Origin: Flavivirga abyssicola
GTDB lineage: Bacteria > Bacteroidota > Bacteroidia > Flavobacteriales > Flavobacteriaceae
DNA length: 64,000 nt
Direction of reading: 5' to 3'
Assembly (NCBI RefSeq): GCF_030540775.2
Contig: NZ_CP141266.1
Coordinates: forward strand, 2,963,001 to 3,027,000
In this document: piece after piece, positions 51,345 through 63,300 of the stretch
Layout: every line of letters begins with the position of its first letter
Position numbering within the stretch: the first letter of the stretch is position 1
Notes under the pieces: generated by a model
Database searches by the model: none
The model's input: only the letters and a program-made list of their open reading frames with translations
What the model was told of the DNA's origin: nothing
Program-made: the position numbers and the translations under genes

Positions 51345-51395
51345 AAATAAAAATATTTTGGGGAAGTTCTTTAAAAAAGTGAAATAAGTTTAATT

Positions 51396-51477
<82 letters not shown>

Positions 51478-51631
51478 CTTTTTTTGAATAACCGATTAAA
51501 ATTTGGTGATCGAAAAAATGAATTTAAAACTTTGAATTTTAGGTAATTACGAAAGTCATTTAGAACGTGATCTCTCGATAAAGTTCATTACATATTGAAA
51601 ACCAAAGATTTTCAAAAGAAATCTAAAAAAT

Positions 51632-51704
51632 GCGAGAGTAGCTCAGTTGGTAGAGCGTCAGCCTTCCAAGCTGAATGTCGCCGGTTCGAACCCGGTCTCT
51701 CGCT
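51632..51704 (+). tRNA. tRNA-Gly (TCC)
   Basis: The 73-nt gene has acceptor GCGAGAG and CTCTCGC with discriminator T; the anticodon loop CTTCCAA gives TCC. Confidence 0.97.
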
Positions 51705-51772
51705 CAAAAATTTACGAGTTACGATGTACGAATGCAAATCGTAAATCTAAAATCGGCAATCGTAAATGAACT

Positions 51773-51844
51773 GCCGGTGTAGCTCAGGGGTAGAGCGTTT
51801 CCTTGGTAAGGAAGAGGTCACGGGTTCAATTCCCGTCATTGGCT
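51773..51844 (+). tRNA. tRNA-Thr (GGT)
   Basis: The 72-nt gene, anticodon loop TTGGTAA, GGT. The acceptor stem GCCGGTG/CATTGGC contains two G-T wobble pairs. Last tRNA before tuf. Confidence 0.95.
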
Positions 51845-51919
51845 CTATTTTAAAAAACTAAGAAAAAATTAGAATACACTAATATTATTATATAACTAAG
51901 ATTAAATTATTTAAAAAAC

Positions 51920-53107
51920 ATGGCAAAGGCAACTTTCGATCGTTCAAAACCACACTTAAATATTGGTACTATTGGACACGTAGATCACGGTAAAACAACT
52001 TTAACTGCTGCTATTACTAAAGTATTAGCTGATGCAGGTTTATCAGAAGCAAGAGACTTCGATCAAATTGATAACGCTCCAGAGGAGAAAGAAAGAGGTA
52101 TTACTATTAATACATCTCACGTAGAATATCAAACAAAAAATCGTCACTATGCACACGTTGACTGTCCAGGTCACGCGGATTACGTAAAGAACATGGTAAC
52201 GGGTGCTGCTCAAATGGATGGAGCAATATTAGTTGTTGCAGCGACAGATGGTCCTATGCCACAAACTCGTGAGCATATCTTATTAGGACGTCAGGTAGGT
52301 ATTCCTCGTATCGTTGTATTCATGAATAAAGTGGATATGGTTGATGATGAAGAATTACTTGAATTAGTTGATATGGAAATCAGAGATTTATTATCTTTCT
52401 ATGAGTATGATGGAGATAATGGTCCTGTAATTGCTGGTTCTGCTTTAGGTGCACTTAACGGTGAGCAAAAGTGGGTTGATACAGTAATGGAATTAATGGA
52501 AGCTTGTGATTCTTGGATCGAAGAGCCAACAAGAGAAGTTGATAAAGATTTCTTAATGCCAATTGAAGATGTATTCTCTATTACTGGTCGTGGAACTGTT
52601 GCTACAGGTCGTATCGAAACTGGTATCGCAAATACAGGAGATCCTGTAGAGATCATTGGTATGGGTGCAGAGAAGTTAACATCTACTATTACTGGTATCG
52701 AAATGTTCCGTCAAATATTAGATAGAGGAGAAGCTGGTGATAACGCTGGTATCTTATTAAGAGGTATTGAGAAAACTCAAATCTCTAGAGGTATGGTAAT
52801 CTGTAAGCCAGGTTCTGTAACTCCACATGCTAAATTTAAAGCAGAGGTTTATATCCTTAAAAAAGAAGAAGGTGGTCGTCACACACCATTCCATAATAAC
52901 TACCGTCCACAGTTCTACGTACGTACAACTGACGTAACTGGAAACATTGCGCTTCCTGATGGAGTTGAAATGGTTATGCCTGGAGATAACTTAACTATTA
53001 CTGTTGATTTAATTCAACCAATTGCAATGAACGTAGGTTTACGTTTCGCTATCCGTGAAGGTGGTAGAACTGTTGGTGCAGGTCAGGTAACTGAAATTTT
53101 AGACTAA
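51920..53107 (+). CDS. tuf: Elongation factor Tu
   Basis: The 395-residue GTPase delivers aminoacyl-tRNA to the ribosome A site. GHVDHGKTT (19-27), the RGITI switch [21 protein letters not shown] and GSALGA motifs are complete, with domains II and III ([19 protein letters not shown] end). Length is as expected. It is co-transcribed with the four upstream tRNAs and is followed by a strong hairpin before tRNA-Trp. Confidence 0.98.
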   Translation: MAKATFDRSKPHLNIGTIGHVDHGKTTLTAAITKVLADAGLSEARDFDQIDNAPEEKERGITINTSHVEYQTKNRHYAHVDCPGHADYVKNMVTGAAQMDGAILVVAATDGPMPQTREHILLGRQVGIPRIVVFMNKVDMVDDEELLELVDMEIRDLLSFYEYDGDNGPVIAGSALGALNGEQKWVDTVMELMEACDSWIEEPTREVDKDFLMPIEDVFSITGRGTVATGRIETGIANTGDPVEIIGMGAEKLTSTITGIEMFRQILDRGEAGDNAGILLRGIEKTQISRGMVICKPGSVTPHAKFKAEVYILKKEEGGRHTPFHNNYRPQFYVRTTDVTGNIALPDGVEMVMPGDNLTITVDLIQPIAMNVGLRFAIREGGRTVGAGQVTEILD

Positions 53108-53132
53108 TACAGTTTTAAATAAATAATAAGCT

Positions 53133-53160
53133 AAGGTATTCCGTTTTTTCGGAATACCTT
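53133..53160 (+). terminator. Hairpin between tuf and tRNA-Trp
   Basis: AAGGTATTCCG-TTTTTT-CGGAATACCTT, an 11-bp perfect stem with a 6-nt loop. No T-run follows on the plus strand (GACTTATATT), so it may be a partial terminator or processing/stability structure rather than a full stop for the operon. Confidence 0.65.
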
Positions 53161-53171
53161 GACTTATATTT

Positions 53172-53244
53172 ACGGGTTTAGCTCAGTTGGTAGAGCACTG
53201 GTCTCCAAAACCAGGTGTCGGGAGTTCGAGTCTCTCAACCCGTG
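53172..53244 (+). tRNA. tRNA-Trp (CCA)
   Basis: The 73-nt gene with acceptor ACGGGTT/AACCCGT, discriminator G, and anticodon loop CTCCAAA, CCA. It has its usual place between tuf and secE. A 13-nt piece of its 3' end is repeated at 53295-53307. Confidence 0.97.
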
Positions 53245-53402
53245 CGAAGCAAAGAATTGTGAGTGAGAAGTTTATGCTAAGCGTAGTCTAGGCAAGTCTC
53301 TCAACCCATAAAATATAAGAAACAGAAGTTTCTAAGTAAGTTTACACCGAACGTAGCCTGTGTTTAAAGGCAGTCGAAGTAAAGTGTTCAAAAAAATAAT
53401 AA

Positions 53403-53597
53403 ATGGCTGGAATTGTAAATTACGTAAAAGAATCATTCGAAGAACTTAAAAACAATGTGAGTTGGCCATCATGGGCTGAAGCACAAAGTCTAACGGTTTT
53501 AGTTGCTGTATTTTCAATTATATTTTCCTTAGCAATTTGGGGAGTAGATACAGTATTCAGTAAAGTTGTTAGTTATTACTTTGAGTTAATTAATTAA
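53403..53597 (+). CDS. secE: Preprotein translocase subunit SecE
   Basis: A 64-residue single-helix form of SecE, which clamps SecY in the SecYEG translocon. It has the amphipathic start (YVKESFEELKNNVSWPSWAEAQ) and one membrane helix (about 30-50). Its stop is followed closely by nusG, and the gene lies in the standard tRNA-Trp-secE-nusG order. Confidence 0.95.
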   Translation: MAGIVNYVKESFEELKNNVSWPSWAEAQSLTVLVAVFSIIFSLAIWGVDTVFSKVVSYYFELIN

Positions 53598-53615
53598 ATG
53601 ATTAATGTTGATTTT

Positions 53616-54170
53616 ATGTCAGAAGTAAGCGAAAAAAAGTGGTACGTTGTTAGAGCCGTAAGTGGTCAAGAAAATAAGATTAAAACTTATATCGAGAATG
53701 AAATAGCTCGATTAGGTCTTCAAGATTATGTTGATCAAGTATTGGTTCCTACTGAACGAGTGATCCAAATTAGAAACGGGAAAAAAATCCATAAGGAGAA
53801 AGTGTTTTTTCCTGGCTATATAATGGTTCAAGCTAATTTAACAGGAGAAGTGCCTCATATAATACGTTCGGTTACTAACGTCATTGGATTTTTAGGTGAA
53901 ACAAAAGGAGGAGATCCTGTGCCACTTAGACAATCTGAAGTAAACAGAATGTTAGGTAAAGTTGATGAGCTATCTGTAGAAGAAACAGTAAATGTAGCCA
54001 TTCCTTTTACTAAAGGAGAAACAGTTAAAGTTATTGATGGTCCTTTCAACGGATTTGATGGAACTATAGAAAAAATAAATGAAGAAAAGCGTAAGCTAGA
54101 AGTAATGGTAAAGATTTTTGGAAGAAAAACACCATTAGAATTAAGCTATATGCAAGTAGAAAAAGTATAA
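53616..54170 (+). CDS. nusG: Transcription termination/antitermination protein NusG
   Basis: About 184 residues from ATG 53616, the NGN domain (KKWYVVRAVSGQENKIKTYIENEI) and a C-terminal KOW domain (PFTKGETVKVIDGPFNGFDGTIEKI). It binds RNA polymerase and couples transcription with Rho and the ribosome. An ATG at 53598 would add six residues and is less like the family start (MSEVSEKKWYVV). It follows secE with an 18-bp gap from the stop. Confidence 0.94.
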   Translation: MSEVSEKKWYVVRAVSGQENKIKTYIENEIARLGLQDYVDQVLVPTERVIQIRNGKKIHKEKVFFPGYIMVQANLTGEVPHIIRSVTNVIGFLGETKGGDPVPLRQSEVNRMLGKVDELSVEETVNVAIPFTKGETVKVIDGPFNGFDGTIEKINEEKRKLEVMVKIFGRKTPLELSYMQVEKV

Positions 54171-54245
54171 TAATTGTTACACTATATAAAAGATACGTTC
54201 TTTTGCTTCCAACTATAAGAATCGTATCTAACTAAATTATTAAAA

Positions 54246-54683
54246 ATGGCAAAAGAATTAGGTAAAGTAGTTAAGTTACAAGTTCGGGGAGGTGCAGCGA
54301 ATCCGTCGCCACCGGTTGGACCCGCTTTAGGTGCTGCTGGAGTTAACATCATGGAGTTCTGTAAGCAATTTAATGCTAGAACACAAGATAAGCCTGGTAA
54401 AGTATTACCAGTAGTTATATCTGTTTACAAAGACAAATCATTTGACTTTGTAATTAAGACTCCTCCAGCTGCAGTACAATTATTAGAAGCGGCCAAGGTG
54501 AAGAAAGGTTCAGGAGAACCAAACCGAAAAAAAGTAGCTAAAGTTTCTTGGGATCAGATTAAAACTATTGCAGAAGACAAAATGGTAGATTTAAATGCAT
54601 TTACTACAGAGTCTGCTATGAAAATGGTTGCTGGTACAGCAAGATCTATGGGAATAACCGTTACAGGAAAATTTCCTAATTAA
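54246..54683 (+). CDS. rplK: 50S ribosomal protein uL11
   Basis: A 145-residue ribosomal protein of the GTPase-associated centre. Visible are the proline-rich [28 protein letters not shown] region and the C-terminal rRNA-binding helix-turn ([14 protein letters not shown]). It starts the rplKAJL run directly after nusG. Confidence 0.97.
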   Translation: MAKELGKVVKLQVRGGAANPSPPVGPALGAAGVNIMEFCKQFNARTQDKPGKVLPVVISVYKDKSFDFVIKTPPAAVQLLEAAKVKKGSGEPNRKKVAKVSWDQIKTIAEDKMVDLNAFTTESAMKMVAGTARSMGITVTGKFPN

Positions 54684-54702
54684 TCTTTAAAAGACATTAA
54701 AA

Positions 54703-55392
54703 ATGGCAAGATTAACAAAAAAGCAAAAAGAGGCTGCAGCAAAAATAGAAAAAGGAAAAATTTATTCTGTTGAAGAAGCGTCAGCATTAATAAAGGAAAT
54801 TACCAATACAAAATTTGATGCGTCAATAGATTTGGCAGTGCGTTTGGGAGTAGATCCTAGAAAAGCAAATCAAATGGTGAGAGGTGTTGTATCACTTCCT
54901 CATGGTACTGGTAAAGATATGAAAGTATTAGCATTAGTAACACCAGACAAAGAAGCAGAAGCTAAAGAAGCTGGTGCAGATTACGTTGGTTTAGACGAGT
55001 ACCTTGATAAAATCAAGAGTGGTTGGACAGATGTAGATGTAATTATTACTATGCCAAGTGTTATGGGTAAATTAGGTCCTTTAGGACGTGTATTAGGGCC
55101 GAGAGGTTTAATGCCTAACCCAAAAACAGGTACAGTAACTATGGATGTTGCTAAAGCTGTAACAGAAGTAAAAGCTGGTAAAATCGATTTTAAAGTTGAT
55201 AAAACAGGTATTGTACACGCTGCGATAGGTAAAGCATCATTTAGTGCTGATAAAATTGCAGGTAATGCAAATGAATTATTACAAACATTAATGAAACTTA
55301 AACCAACTACAGCAAAAGGAGTTTATGTAAAAAGCATTTTTATGTCTTCTACAATGAGCCCTAGTGTTGCTGTTGATACTAAGATTGGTTAA
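54703..55392 (+). CDS. rplA: 50S ribosomal protein uL1
   Basis: The 229-residue L1 protein of the E-site stalk, with [15 protein letters not shown], the [16 protein letters not shown] block, and a conserved C-terminal end. L1 can repress its own operon through an rRNA-like site in many bacteria; no such site was sought in detail here. 19 bp separate it from rplK. Confidence 0.97.
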   Translation: MARLTKKQKEAAAKIEKGKIYSVEEASALIKEITNTKFDASIDLAVRLGVDPRKANQMVRGVVSLPHGTGKDMKVLALVTPDKEAEAKEAGADYVGLDEYLDKIKSGWTDVDVIITMPSVMGKLGPLGRVLGPRGLMPNPKTGTVTMDVAKAVTEVKAGKIDFKVDKTGIVHAAIGKASFSADKIAGNANELLQTLMKLKPTTAKGVYVKSIFMSSTMSPSVAVDTKIG

Positions 55393-55411
55393 TTAGTTAA
55401 AAACTTTTATT

Positions 55412-55933
55412 ATGACAAGAGAAGAAAAATCACAAGTAATCGAAGAATTAACTGTACAATTAGCCGATAATGCTAACATCTATTTAGCAGATATTTCAGG
55501 ATTAAATGCAGGTAATACTTCAGATTTGCGCCGAGCTTGTTTTAAAGCAGGCGTTAAGTTAGCAGTAGTTAAAAATACATTACTTGAAAAAGCAATGGAA
55601 GCTTCAGATAGAGAATTTGGAGAGCTTCCTACAGTTTTAAAAGGTAACACTTCAGTAATGTATTCTGAAACTGGAAATGCTCCAGCTAAAGTAATTAAAG
55701 CCTTCAGAAAAAAATCAGAAAAGCCTTTATTAAAAGGAGCTTTTATTGAAGAGGCTATTTACCTTGGCGACGATCAATTAGACATGTTAGTAGATATCAA
55801 GTCTAAAGAAGAATTGATTGGAGAAATTGTTACATTATTACAATCTCCAGCTAAAAATGTTATTTCTGCACTTAAATCAAGTGGAGGAACCATTGCTGGA
55901 ATTATTAAAACACTATCCGAAAAAGAAGGATAG
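55412..55933 (+). CDS. rplJ: 50S ribosomal protein uL10
   Basis: A 173-residue protein that anchors L7/L12 dimers to the ribosome stalk. The N-terminal EEKSQVIEELTVQLADNANIYLADISGL region and the C-terminal L7/L12-binding helix (IVTLLQSPAKNVISALKSSG) are present. It follows rplA by 19 bp in the operon. Confidence 0.97.
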   Translation: MTREEKSQVIEELTVQLADNANIYLADISGLNAGNTSDLRRACFKAGVKLAVVKNTLLEKAMEASDREFGELPTVLKGNTSVMYSETGNAPAKVIKAFRKKSEKPLLKGAFIEEAIYLGDDQLDMLVDIKSKEELIGEIVTLLQSPAKNVISALKSSGGTIAGIIKTLSEKEG

Positions 55934-55997
55934 TCTTAAGCAGTACGCACTTATTACAATTATATTATTATTAAAAAATTATTAAAACGATAGAAAA

Positions 55998-56375
55998 ATG
56001 GCAGATTTAAAAGATTTCGCAGAACAATTAGTTAACTTAACAGTAAAAGAAGTAAACGAGTTAGCTACTATATTAAAAGATGAGTATGGTATCGAGCCTG
56101 CTGCTGCAGCTGTTGCTGTTGCTGCTGGTGGAGCTGCTGCTGGTGGAGACGCTGCAGAAGAGAAAACTGAATTTGATGTTATACTAAAAGCTGCTGGTGG
56201 ATCTAAATTAGCAGTTGTTAAATTAGTTAAAGAATTAACTGGTTTAGGATTAAAAGAAGCTAAAGGTTTAGTTGATGAAGCACCAAGCGCTATTAAAGAA
56301 GGTGTTTCTAAAGATGAAGCTGAAGGTTTAAAAGCGTCTTTAGAAGAAGCTGGAGCTGAGGTTGAGCTTAAATAA
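55998..56375 (+). CDS. rplL: 50S ribosomal protein bL12
   Basis: A 125-residue stalk protein with an N-terminal dimerisation helix pair, an Ala/Gly-rich hinge (about 35-52) and a C-terminal globular domain ([21 protein letters not shown]...[13 protein letters not shown]) that contacts elongation factors. It ends the rplKAJL run; the leader hairpin to rpoB follows. Confidence 0.97.
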   Translation: MADLKDFAEQLVNLTVKEVNELATILKDEYGIEPAAAAVAVAAGGAAAGGDAAEEKTEFDVILKAAGGSKLAVVKLVKELTGLGLKEAKGLVDEAPSAIKEGVSKDEAEGLKASLEEAGAEVELK

Positions 56376-56402
56376 GCTTAACAACTCAAACACATAAAGG
56401 TT

Positions 56403-56431
56403 TAGGCCTGGAGAGCAATCTTCAAGGCCTA
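56403..56431 (+). terminator. Hairpin in the rplL-rpoB gap (possible attenuator)
   Basis: TAGGCCT-(15 nt)-AGGCCTA stem with a following ACCATTTT. Partial termination between rplL and rpoB is known in the E. coli beta operon and lowers polymerase relative to L7/L12. A weak T-run here makes this tentative. Confidence 0.45.
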
Positions 56432-56500
56432 GACCATTTTGCGTATATAATTATTACATACGTTATTACTATTATTTTTTAATCATAATTCCGTCCATTG

Positions 56501-59500
56501 ATGTTGTCAACACAAGCTGAAAGATTAAATTTCTCGTCTATTGTAAATAGAACAGAATACCCAGATTTCTTGGATATTCAGATTAAATCCTTCCAGGATT
56601 TTTTCCAATTAGAAACAAAATCAGAAGAAAGAGGAGATGAAGGTCTTTATAACACCTTCATGGAAAATTTCCCTATTACAGATTCTCGTAATCAATTTGT
56701 TTTAGAATTTTTAGATTACTTCGTAGATCCACCAAGATATGCTATTGATGAGTGTATTGAAAGAGGACTTACTTACAGCGTTCCGCTAAAAGCAAGGTTA
56801 AAGTTATATTGTACAGACCCTGAACATGAGGATTTCGAGACCATTGTTCAAGATGTGTACTTAGGTACGATACCTTACATGACACCAAGTGGTACATTCT
56901 GTATTAATGGTGCAGAACGTGTAGTAGTTTCTCAATTACACCGATCACCTGGAGTATTCTTTGGTCAATCTTTCCATGCAAATGGAACAAAATTATATTC
57001 AGCTAGAGTTATTCCTTTCAAAGGATCTTGGATTGAATTTGCAACAGATATTAATCAGGTAATGTATGCTTACATTGATAGAAAGAAAAAGTTACCTGTT
57101 ACCACATTATTCAGAGCTATTGGTTTTGAACGTGATAAAGATATCTTAGAGATTTTTGATCTTGCTGAAGAAGTTAAAGTATCTAAATCTGGATTGAAAA
57201 AATATTTAGGAAGAAAATTAGCAGCACGTGTATTAAACACTTGGCATGAGGATTTTGTTGATGAAGATACAGGAGAGGTAGTTTCTATTGAGCGTAACGA
57301 AATTGTGCTCGATCGTGATACTATTTTAGATAAAGAAAATGTAGAAGAAATAATTGAGGCAGAGGTAAAAACAATTCTTTTACATAAAGAAAGTGCTGAA
57401 CAAGGTGATTATGCCATTATTCACAACACGCTTCAAAAAGATCCAACAAACTCAGAAAAAGAGGCTGTTGAACATATCTACAGACAATTACGTAATGCTG
57501 AGCCGCCAGATGAGGAAACAGCACGTGGTATCATTGATAAATTATTCTTCTCAGACCAACGTTACTCTTTAGGTGAAGTAGGTCGTTATAGAATGAACAA
57601 GAAATTAGGTCTTGATATCGGAATGGACAAGCAAGTACTTACCAAAGAAGATATCATTACAATCATAAAATATTTAATCGAACTTATCAACTCAAAAGCA
57701 GAGATTGATGATATTGATCACTTATCTAACCGTCGTGTACGTACAGTAGGTGAGCAATTATCTCAACAATTTGGTGTTGGTTTAGCACGTATGGCACGTA
57801 CCATTCGTGAGCGTATGAATGTTCGTGATAATGAGGTTTTTACACCAATAGATTTAATTAATGCTAAGACATTATCGTCTGTAATTAATTCATTCTTTGG
57901 TACAAACCAATTATCTCAGTTTATGGATCAAACAAATCCATTAGCTGAAATTACACACAAACGTCGTTTATCTGCACTAGGACCAGGAGGTTTATCTCGT
58001 GAAAGAGCAGGTTTCGAGGTTCGTGATGTACACTATACGCATTACGGACGTTTATGTCCTATTGAAACACCAGAGGGACCAAACATTGGTTTAATTTCTT
58101 CACTTTCAGTATATGCTAAAGTGAATTCTATGGGATTCATTGAAACACCTTATAGAAAAGTAACAGAAGGTGTTGTTGATATTAAAAATGAACCAACATA
58201 TTTAAGTGCAGAGGAAGAAGAGGAGAAATTAATTGCACAAGCAACTGTTGAAGTTGATGATGATGGTAAAATATTACATGATAAGGTAATTGCTCGTATG
58301 GAGGGTGATTTTCCAGTAATAGATCCATCAGATTTACATTATACAGATGTAGCACCAAACCAAATATCATCAATTTCATCATCTTTAATTCCATTCTTAG
58401 AGCATGATGATGCGAATAGAGCCTTGATGGGATCTAACATGATGCGTCAAGCAGTACCATTATTATTGCCGCAAGCACCAATTGTTGGTACTGGATTAGA
58501 GCGTCAAGTAGCTTCAGATTCTCGTGTATTAATTAATGCAGAAGGAAGAGGAGAAGTATTATATGTTGATGCTAACGAAATAAAAATCAGATACGATCGT
58601 ACAGAGGATGAAGCAGCGGTTAGTTTTGATAGCGATATTAAAACATATCAATTAGTAAAATTCAGAAAAACAAACCAAGGAACATCTATTAACCTAAAAC
58701 CAATTGTGACCAAAGGAGACATTGTAACAAAAGGTCAGGTTTTATGCGAAGGATATGCCACTCAAAAAGGTGAGTTAGCTTTAGGTAGAAATATGAAAGT
58801 AGCCTTTATGCCTTGGAAAGGGTATAACTTTGAGGATGCTATTGTAATTTCTGAAAAAGTAGTGCGTGAAGATATCTTTACATCTATTCATATTGATGAG
58901 TATTCTTTAGAGGTTAGAGATACAAAATTAGGTAACGAAGAGTTAACTAATGATATTCCTAACGTTTCAGAAGAAGCAACTAAAGATTTAGATGAAAACG
59001 GAATGATTCGCGTAGGTGCAGAAGTAAAGCCTGGCGATATTCTTATCGGTAAGATTACGCCTAAAGGTGAATCTGATCCAACTCCGGAAGAAAAACTATT
59101 ACGTGCTATCTTTGGTGACAAAGCAGGCGATGTAAAAGATGCTTCTTTAAAAGCTTCACCATCTTTAAATGGTGTTGTAATTGAGAAAAAATTATTTGCA
59201 AGAGCTGTAAAAGATAAACGTAAGAGAGCTCAAGATAAAGATGATATTTTACAATTAGAAGGTATATATGATTCAAAATTTGATGCATTAAAAGATACTT
59301 TAATTGAAAAATTATTTGCTATTGTAAATGGTAAAACGGCTCAAGGTATCTTTAATGATTTAGGTGAAGAAGTGCTTCCAAAAGGAAAGAAATTTACACT
59401 TAAAATGTTAAATGCTGTTGATGATTATGCACACTTGGTGTCTGGGAAATGGACAACAGATGAGCATACAAATAAACTTGTTGCCGATTTAATTCATAAC

Positions 59501-60313
59501 TATAAAATTAAAGAAAACGACTTACAAGGGTCATTAAGACGTGAGAAGTTTACAATTTCTGTAGGAGACGAATTACCAGCAGGTATTATCAAACTTGCAA
59601 AAGTTTATATAGCTAAAAAACGTAAACTTAAAGTAGGTGATAAAATGGCAGGACGTCACGGTAACAAAGGTATTGTTGCAAGAATCGTTCGTCAGGAAGA
59701 TATGCCTTTCTTAGAAGATGGAACACCTGTTGATATTGTATTAAATCCACTTGGTGTACCGTCTCGTATGAACATTGGTCAGATATACGAAACCGTATTA
59801 GGTTGGGCTGGACAAAACTTAGGTCGTACCTATGCAACGCCTATTTTTGATGGAGCAACAATAGATCAAATTAATGAATTTACAGATGAAGCTGGAATTC
59901 CAAGATACGGACATACTTATCTTTACGATGGTGGAACTGGTCAGCGTTTCGATCAACCAGCAACAGTTGGTGTGATTTACATGCTGAAACTAGGGCACAT
60001 GGTTGATGATAAAATGCACGCACGTTCTATTGGACCTTACTCATTAATTACGCAACAACCATTAGGTGGTAAAGCACAGTTTGGTGGTCAGCGTTTTGGA
60101 GAAATGGAAGTTTGGGCACTAGAGGCTTATGGAGCATCAAGTACCTTGCGTGAGATCTTAACTGTAAAATCTGATGATGTTATTGGTAGAGCTAAAACTT
60201 ACGAAAGTATTGTTAAAGGAGAACCAATGCCAGATCCGGGACTACCTGAATCTTTCAACGTACTTATGCATGAATTGAAAGGATTAGGATTAGATATTAG
60301 ACTAGAGGAGTAA
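56501..60313 (+). CDS. rpoB: DNA-directed RNA polymerase subunit beta
   Basis: About 1270 residues from the ATG at 56501; a TTG three bases earlier is less likely. The subunit forms half of the RNA polymerase active centre. The rifampicin pocket reads [20 protein letters not shown], then LSALGPGGL, with wild-type Asp, His and Ser at the E. coli 516, 526 and 531 equivalents, so no rifampicin-resistance change is seen. Other signatures are [16 protein letters not shown] and [14 protein letters not shown]. Its stop is 71 bp from rpoC. Confidence 0.98.
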   Translation: MLSTQAERLNFSSIVNRTEYPDFLDIQIKSFQDFFQLETKSEERGDEGLYNTFMENFPITDSRNQFVLEFLDYFVDPPRYAIDECIERGLTYSVPLKARLKLYCTDPEHEDFETIVQDVYLGTIPYMTPSGTFCINGAERVVVSQLHRSPGVFFGQSFHANGTKLYSARVIPFKGSWIEFATDINQVMYAYIDRKKKLPVTTLFRAIGFERDKDILEIFDLAEEVKVSKSGLKKYLGRKLAARVLNTWHEDFVDEDTGEVVSIERNEIVLDRDTILDKENVEEIIEAEVKTILLHKESAEQGDYAIIHNTLQKDPTNSEKEAVEHIYRQLRNAEPPDEETARGIIDKLFFSDQRYSLGEVGRYRMNKKLGLDIGMDKQVLTKEDIITIIKYLIELINSKAEIDDIDHLSNRRVRTVGEQLSQQFGVGLARMARTIRERMNVRDNEVFTPIDLINAKTLSSVINSFFGTNQLSQFMDQTNPLAEITHKRRLSALGPGGLSRERAGFEVRDVHYTHYGRLCPIETPEGPNIGLISSLSVYAKVNSMGFIETPYRKVTEGVVDIKNEPTYLSAEEEEEKLIAQATVEVDDDGKILHDKVIARMEGDFPVIDPSDLHYTDVAPNQISSISSSLIPFLEHDDANRALMGSNMMRQAVPLLLPQAPIVGTGLERQVASDSRVLINAEGRGEVLYVDANEIKIRYDRTEDEAAVSFDSDIKTYQLVKFRKTNQGTSINLKPIVTKGDIVTKGQVLCEGYATQKGELALGRNMKVAFMPWKGYNFEDAIVISEKVVREDIFTSIHIDEYSLEVRDTKLGNEELTNDIPNVSEEATKDLDENGMIRVGAEVKPGDILIGKITPKGESDPTPEEKLLRAIFGDKAGDVKDASLKASPSLNGVVIEKKLFARAVKDKRKRAQDKDDILQLEGIYDSKFDALKDTLIEKLFAIVNGKTAQGIFNDLGEEVLPKGKKFTLKMLNAVDDYAHLVSGKWTTDEHTNKLVADLIHNYKIKENDLQGSLRREKFTISVGDELPAGIIKLAKVYIAKKRKLKVGDKMAGRHGNKGIVARIVRQEDMPFLEDGTPVDIVLNPLGVPSRMNIGQIYETVLGWAGQNLGRTYATPIFDGATIDQINEFTDEAGIPRYGHTYLYDGGTGQRFDQPATVGVIYMLKLGHMVDDKMHARSIGPYSLITQQPLGGKAQFGGQRFGEMEVWALEAYGASSTLREILTVKSDDVIGRAKTYESIVKGEPMPDPGLPESFNVLMHELKGLGLDIRLEE

Positions 60314-60345
60314 AATTAGTGAGCAGTAAACAGTGTACGGTTGGC

Positions 60346-60373
60346 ACTGGATACTGAACACTGAACACTGAAT
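60346..60373 (+). repeat. Four tandem heptamers before rpoC
   Basis: ACTGGAT, ACTGAAC, ACTGAAC, ACTGAAT in a row, ending 11 bp before the rpoC ATG at 60385, so the repeat lies in the ribosome-binding zone of rpoC. No known function. Confidence 0.7.
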
Positions 60374-60384
60374 ACTATAAAGAA

Positions 60385-63300
60385 ATGGCAAGAAAACAAG
60401 ATAAGAATACGGTAAAGAGATTTAATAAAATCTCAATTGGTTTAGCATCACCAGAGTCTATTTTAGCAGAGTCTAGAGGTGAGGTTTTAAAACCAGAAAC
60501 TATCAATTATCGAACTCACAAACCAGAACGTGATGGTTTGTTCTGTGAGCGTATTTTTGGTCCTGTAAAGGATTATGAGTGTGCTTGTGGTAAATATAAA
60601 AGAATTCGCTACAAAGGAATCGTTTGTGACCGTTGTGGTGTAGAAGTAACAGAAAAGAAGGTACGTCGTGATAGAGTAGGACACATTAATTTAGTAGTTC
60701 CTGTAGCTCATATCTGGTACTTCCGTTCGTTACCAAATAAAATAGGTTATTTATTAGGTTTACCATCTAAGAAATTAGATATGATTATTTACTACGAACG
60801 TTACGTAGTCATTCAACCTGGTAATGCCAAAAATGAAGAAGGAGAACCATTACAAAAAATGGACTTCTTAACAGAAGAAGAATATTTAAATATTCTTGAA
60901 GAACTTCCTCAAGACAATCAATATTTAGACGATACAGATCCTAACAAGTTCTTAGCTAAAATGGGAGCTGAATGTCTTATTGAATTGTTGGCAAGAATTG
61001 ATTTAGAAACACTATCATACGAGTTACGTCATAAAGCAAATACTGAAACGTCTAAACAACGTAAAACAGAAGCTTTAAAACGTTTACAAGTAGTAGAGTC
61101 TTTACGAGAATCTAATCTAAACAGAGAAAATCGTCCAGAATGGATGATTATGAAAGTGATTCCGATCATTCCACCAGAATTACGACCATTAGTGCCACTA
61201 GATGGAGGTCGTTTTGCAACGTCTGATTTAAATGATTTATACCGTCGTGTTATTATCCGTAATAACCGTCTTAAAAGATTAGTTGAGATTAAAGCACCAG
61301 AAGTAATTTTACGTAATGAAAAACGTATGCTTCAGGAGTCTGTAGATTCATTATTTGATAATACACGTAAATCATCAGCTGTAAAAACAGATTCTAACAG
61401 ACCATTAAAATCATTATCAGATTCATTAAAAGGTAAGCAAGGACGTTTCCGTCAAAACTTACTTGGAAAACGTGTTGATTACTCGGCGCGTTCTGTTATT
61501 GTTGTTGGACCAGAATTGAAATTATTCGAATGTGGTTTACCAAAAAATATGGCTGCAGAACTTTACAAACCTTTCGTAATTAGAAAACTAATTGAAAGAG
61601 GTATCGTTAAAACTGTAAAGTCAGCTAAGAAAATTATAGATAAAAGAGAGCCAGTGGTTTGGGATATCTTGGAAAATGTTCTTAAAGGACATCCAGTATT
61701 ACTAAACCGTGCGCCTACTTTACATAGACTGGGAATACAAGCTTTCCAACCAAAATTAATTGAAGGAAAAGCAATTCAATTACACCCGTTAGTATGTACG
61801 GCATTTAATGCGGATTTTGATGGTGACCAAATGGCGGTACATTTACCGCTAGGGCCAGAAGCTATTTTAGAGTGTCAATTATTGATGTTGGCATCTCATA
61901 ATATCTTAAATCCAGCTAACGGATCTCCAGTAACAGTACCTTCTCAAGATATGGTACTTGGTTTATACTATATGACCAAGTTACGTAAATCTACTCCAGA
62001 AGTGCCAATTAAAGGAGAAGGTTTAACATTCTATTCTTCAGAAGAAGTTGTTATTGCTTTTAATGAAAAGAAAGTAGACTTAAATGCAGGTATAAAAGTA
62101 AGAACGATAGATATTAATGAAGATGGTAAATTAGCGCCTACAATTGTAGAAACTACAGTTGGTCGTGTATTATTTAACCAACATGTGCCACAAGCAGCAG
62201 GTTATATTAATGAAGTGCTTACTAAAAAATCATTAAGAGATATTATTGGTAGTATCTTGAAGTTTACTTCAGTTCCTGAAACAGCAGATTTCTTAGATGC
62301 TATTAGAACATTAGGATTCAAATTTGCATTCCAAGGTGGATTATCATTTAGTTTAGGTGATATTATCATTCCACCGGAAAAGCAAGGTATGATTGATAAA
62401 GCGAATGGCTTAGTTGATGGTATTATGGGTAACTATAACATGGGACTTATAACAAACAATGAGCGTTATAATCAGGTTATTGATATCTGGACATCTACAA
62501 ATGCAGAATTGACAGAGTTGTCTATGAAGCGTATTCGTGAAGATCAGCAAGGATTTAACTCGGTGTTTATGATGCTTGATTCTGGAGCTCGTGGATCTAA
62601 AGAACAGATTCGTCAGCTTACAGGTATGCGTGGATTAATGGCAAAGCCTAAAAAATCTAATGCAGGTGGTGGCGAGATTATTGAGAATCCAATTCTTTCT
62701 AACTTTAAAGAAGGACTTTCAATTTTAGAATACTTTATTTCTACGCACGGTGCACGTAAAGGTCTTGCAGATACCGCTCTTAAAACAGCCGATGCAGGTT
62801 ACTTAACACGTCGTTTAGTTGATGTATCTCAAGATGTTATTATCAATACAGAAGATTGTGGTACGTTAAGAGGCGTAGAAGTTGAGCCATTAAAGAAGAA
62901 CGATGAAGTTGTAGAGAAGCTAGAAGAGAGAATTGTTGGACGTGTTTCATTAAATGATGTTTACAATCCTTTAACCGAAGAGTTATTAGTAGCATCTGGC
63001 CAATTAATTGAAGATGATATAGCAAAAGCTATAGAAGCATCTCCAATTGAAAGTTTAGAAGTACGTTCTGCATTAACATGTGAAGCTTTACAAGGAATTT
63101 GTGCTAAATGTTATGGTCGTAATTTAGCGACAGGTAAGATGGTACAAAGAGGAGAAGCTGTTGGTGTTGTCGCTGCACAGTCTATTGGAGAACCAGGAAC
63201 TCAGTTAACACTTCGTACATTCCACGTGGGTGGTATTGCAGGTAACATCTCTGAAGATAATAAATTAGCTGTTAAATTTGATGGTCTTGCTGAAATTGAA

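Noticed and set aside
53245-53402. Intact integrative element attached to tRNA-Trp
   Set aside because: No integrase or cargo between the tRNA and secE; only a short repeat.
60487-60684. Leftward frame inside rpoC
   Set aside because: Shadow of the beta' subunit gene, as are those at 62843-63025 and 63708-63947.
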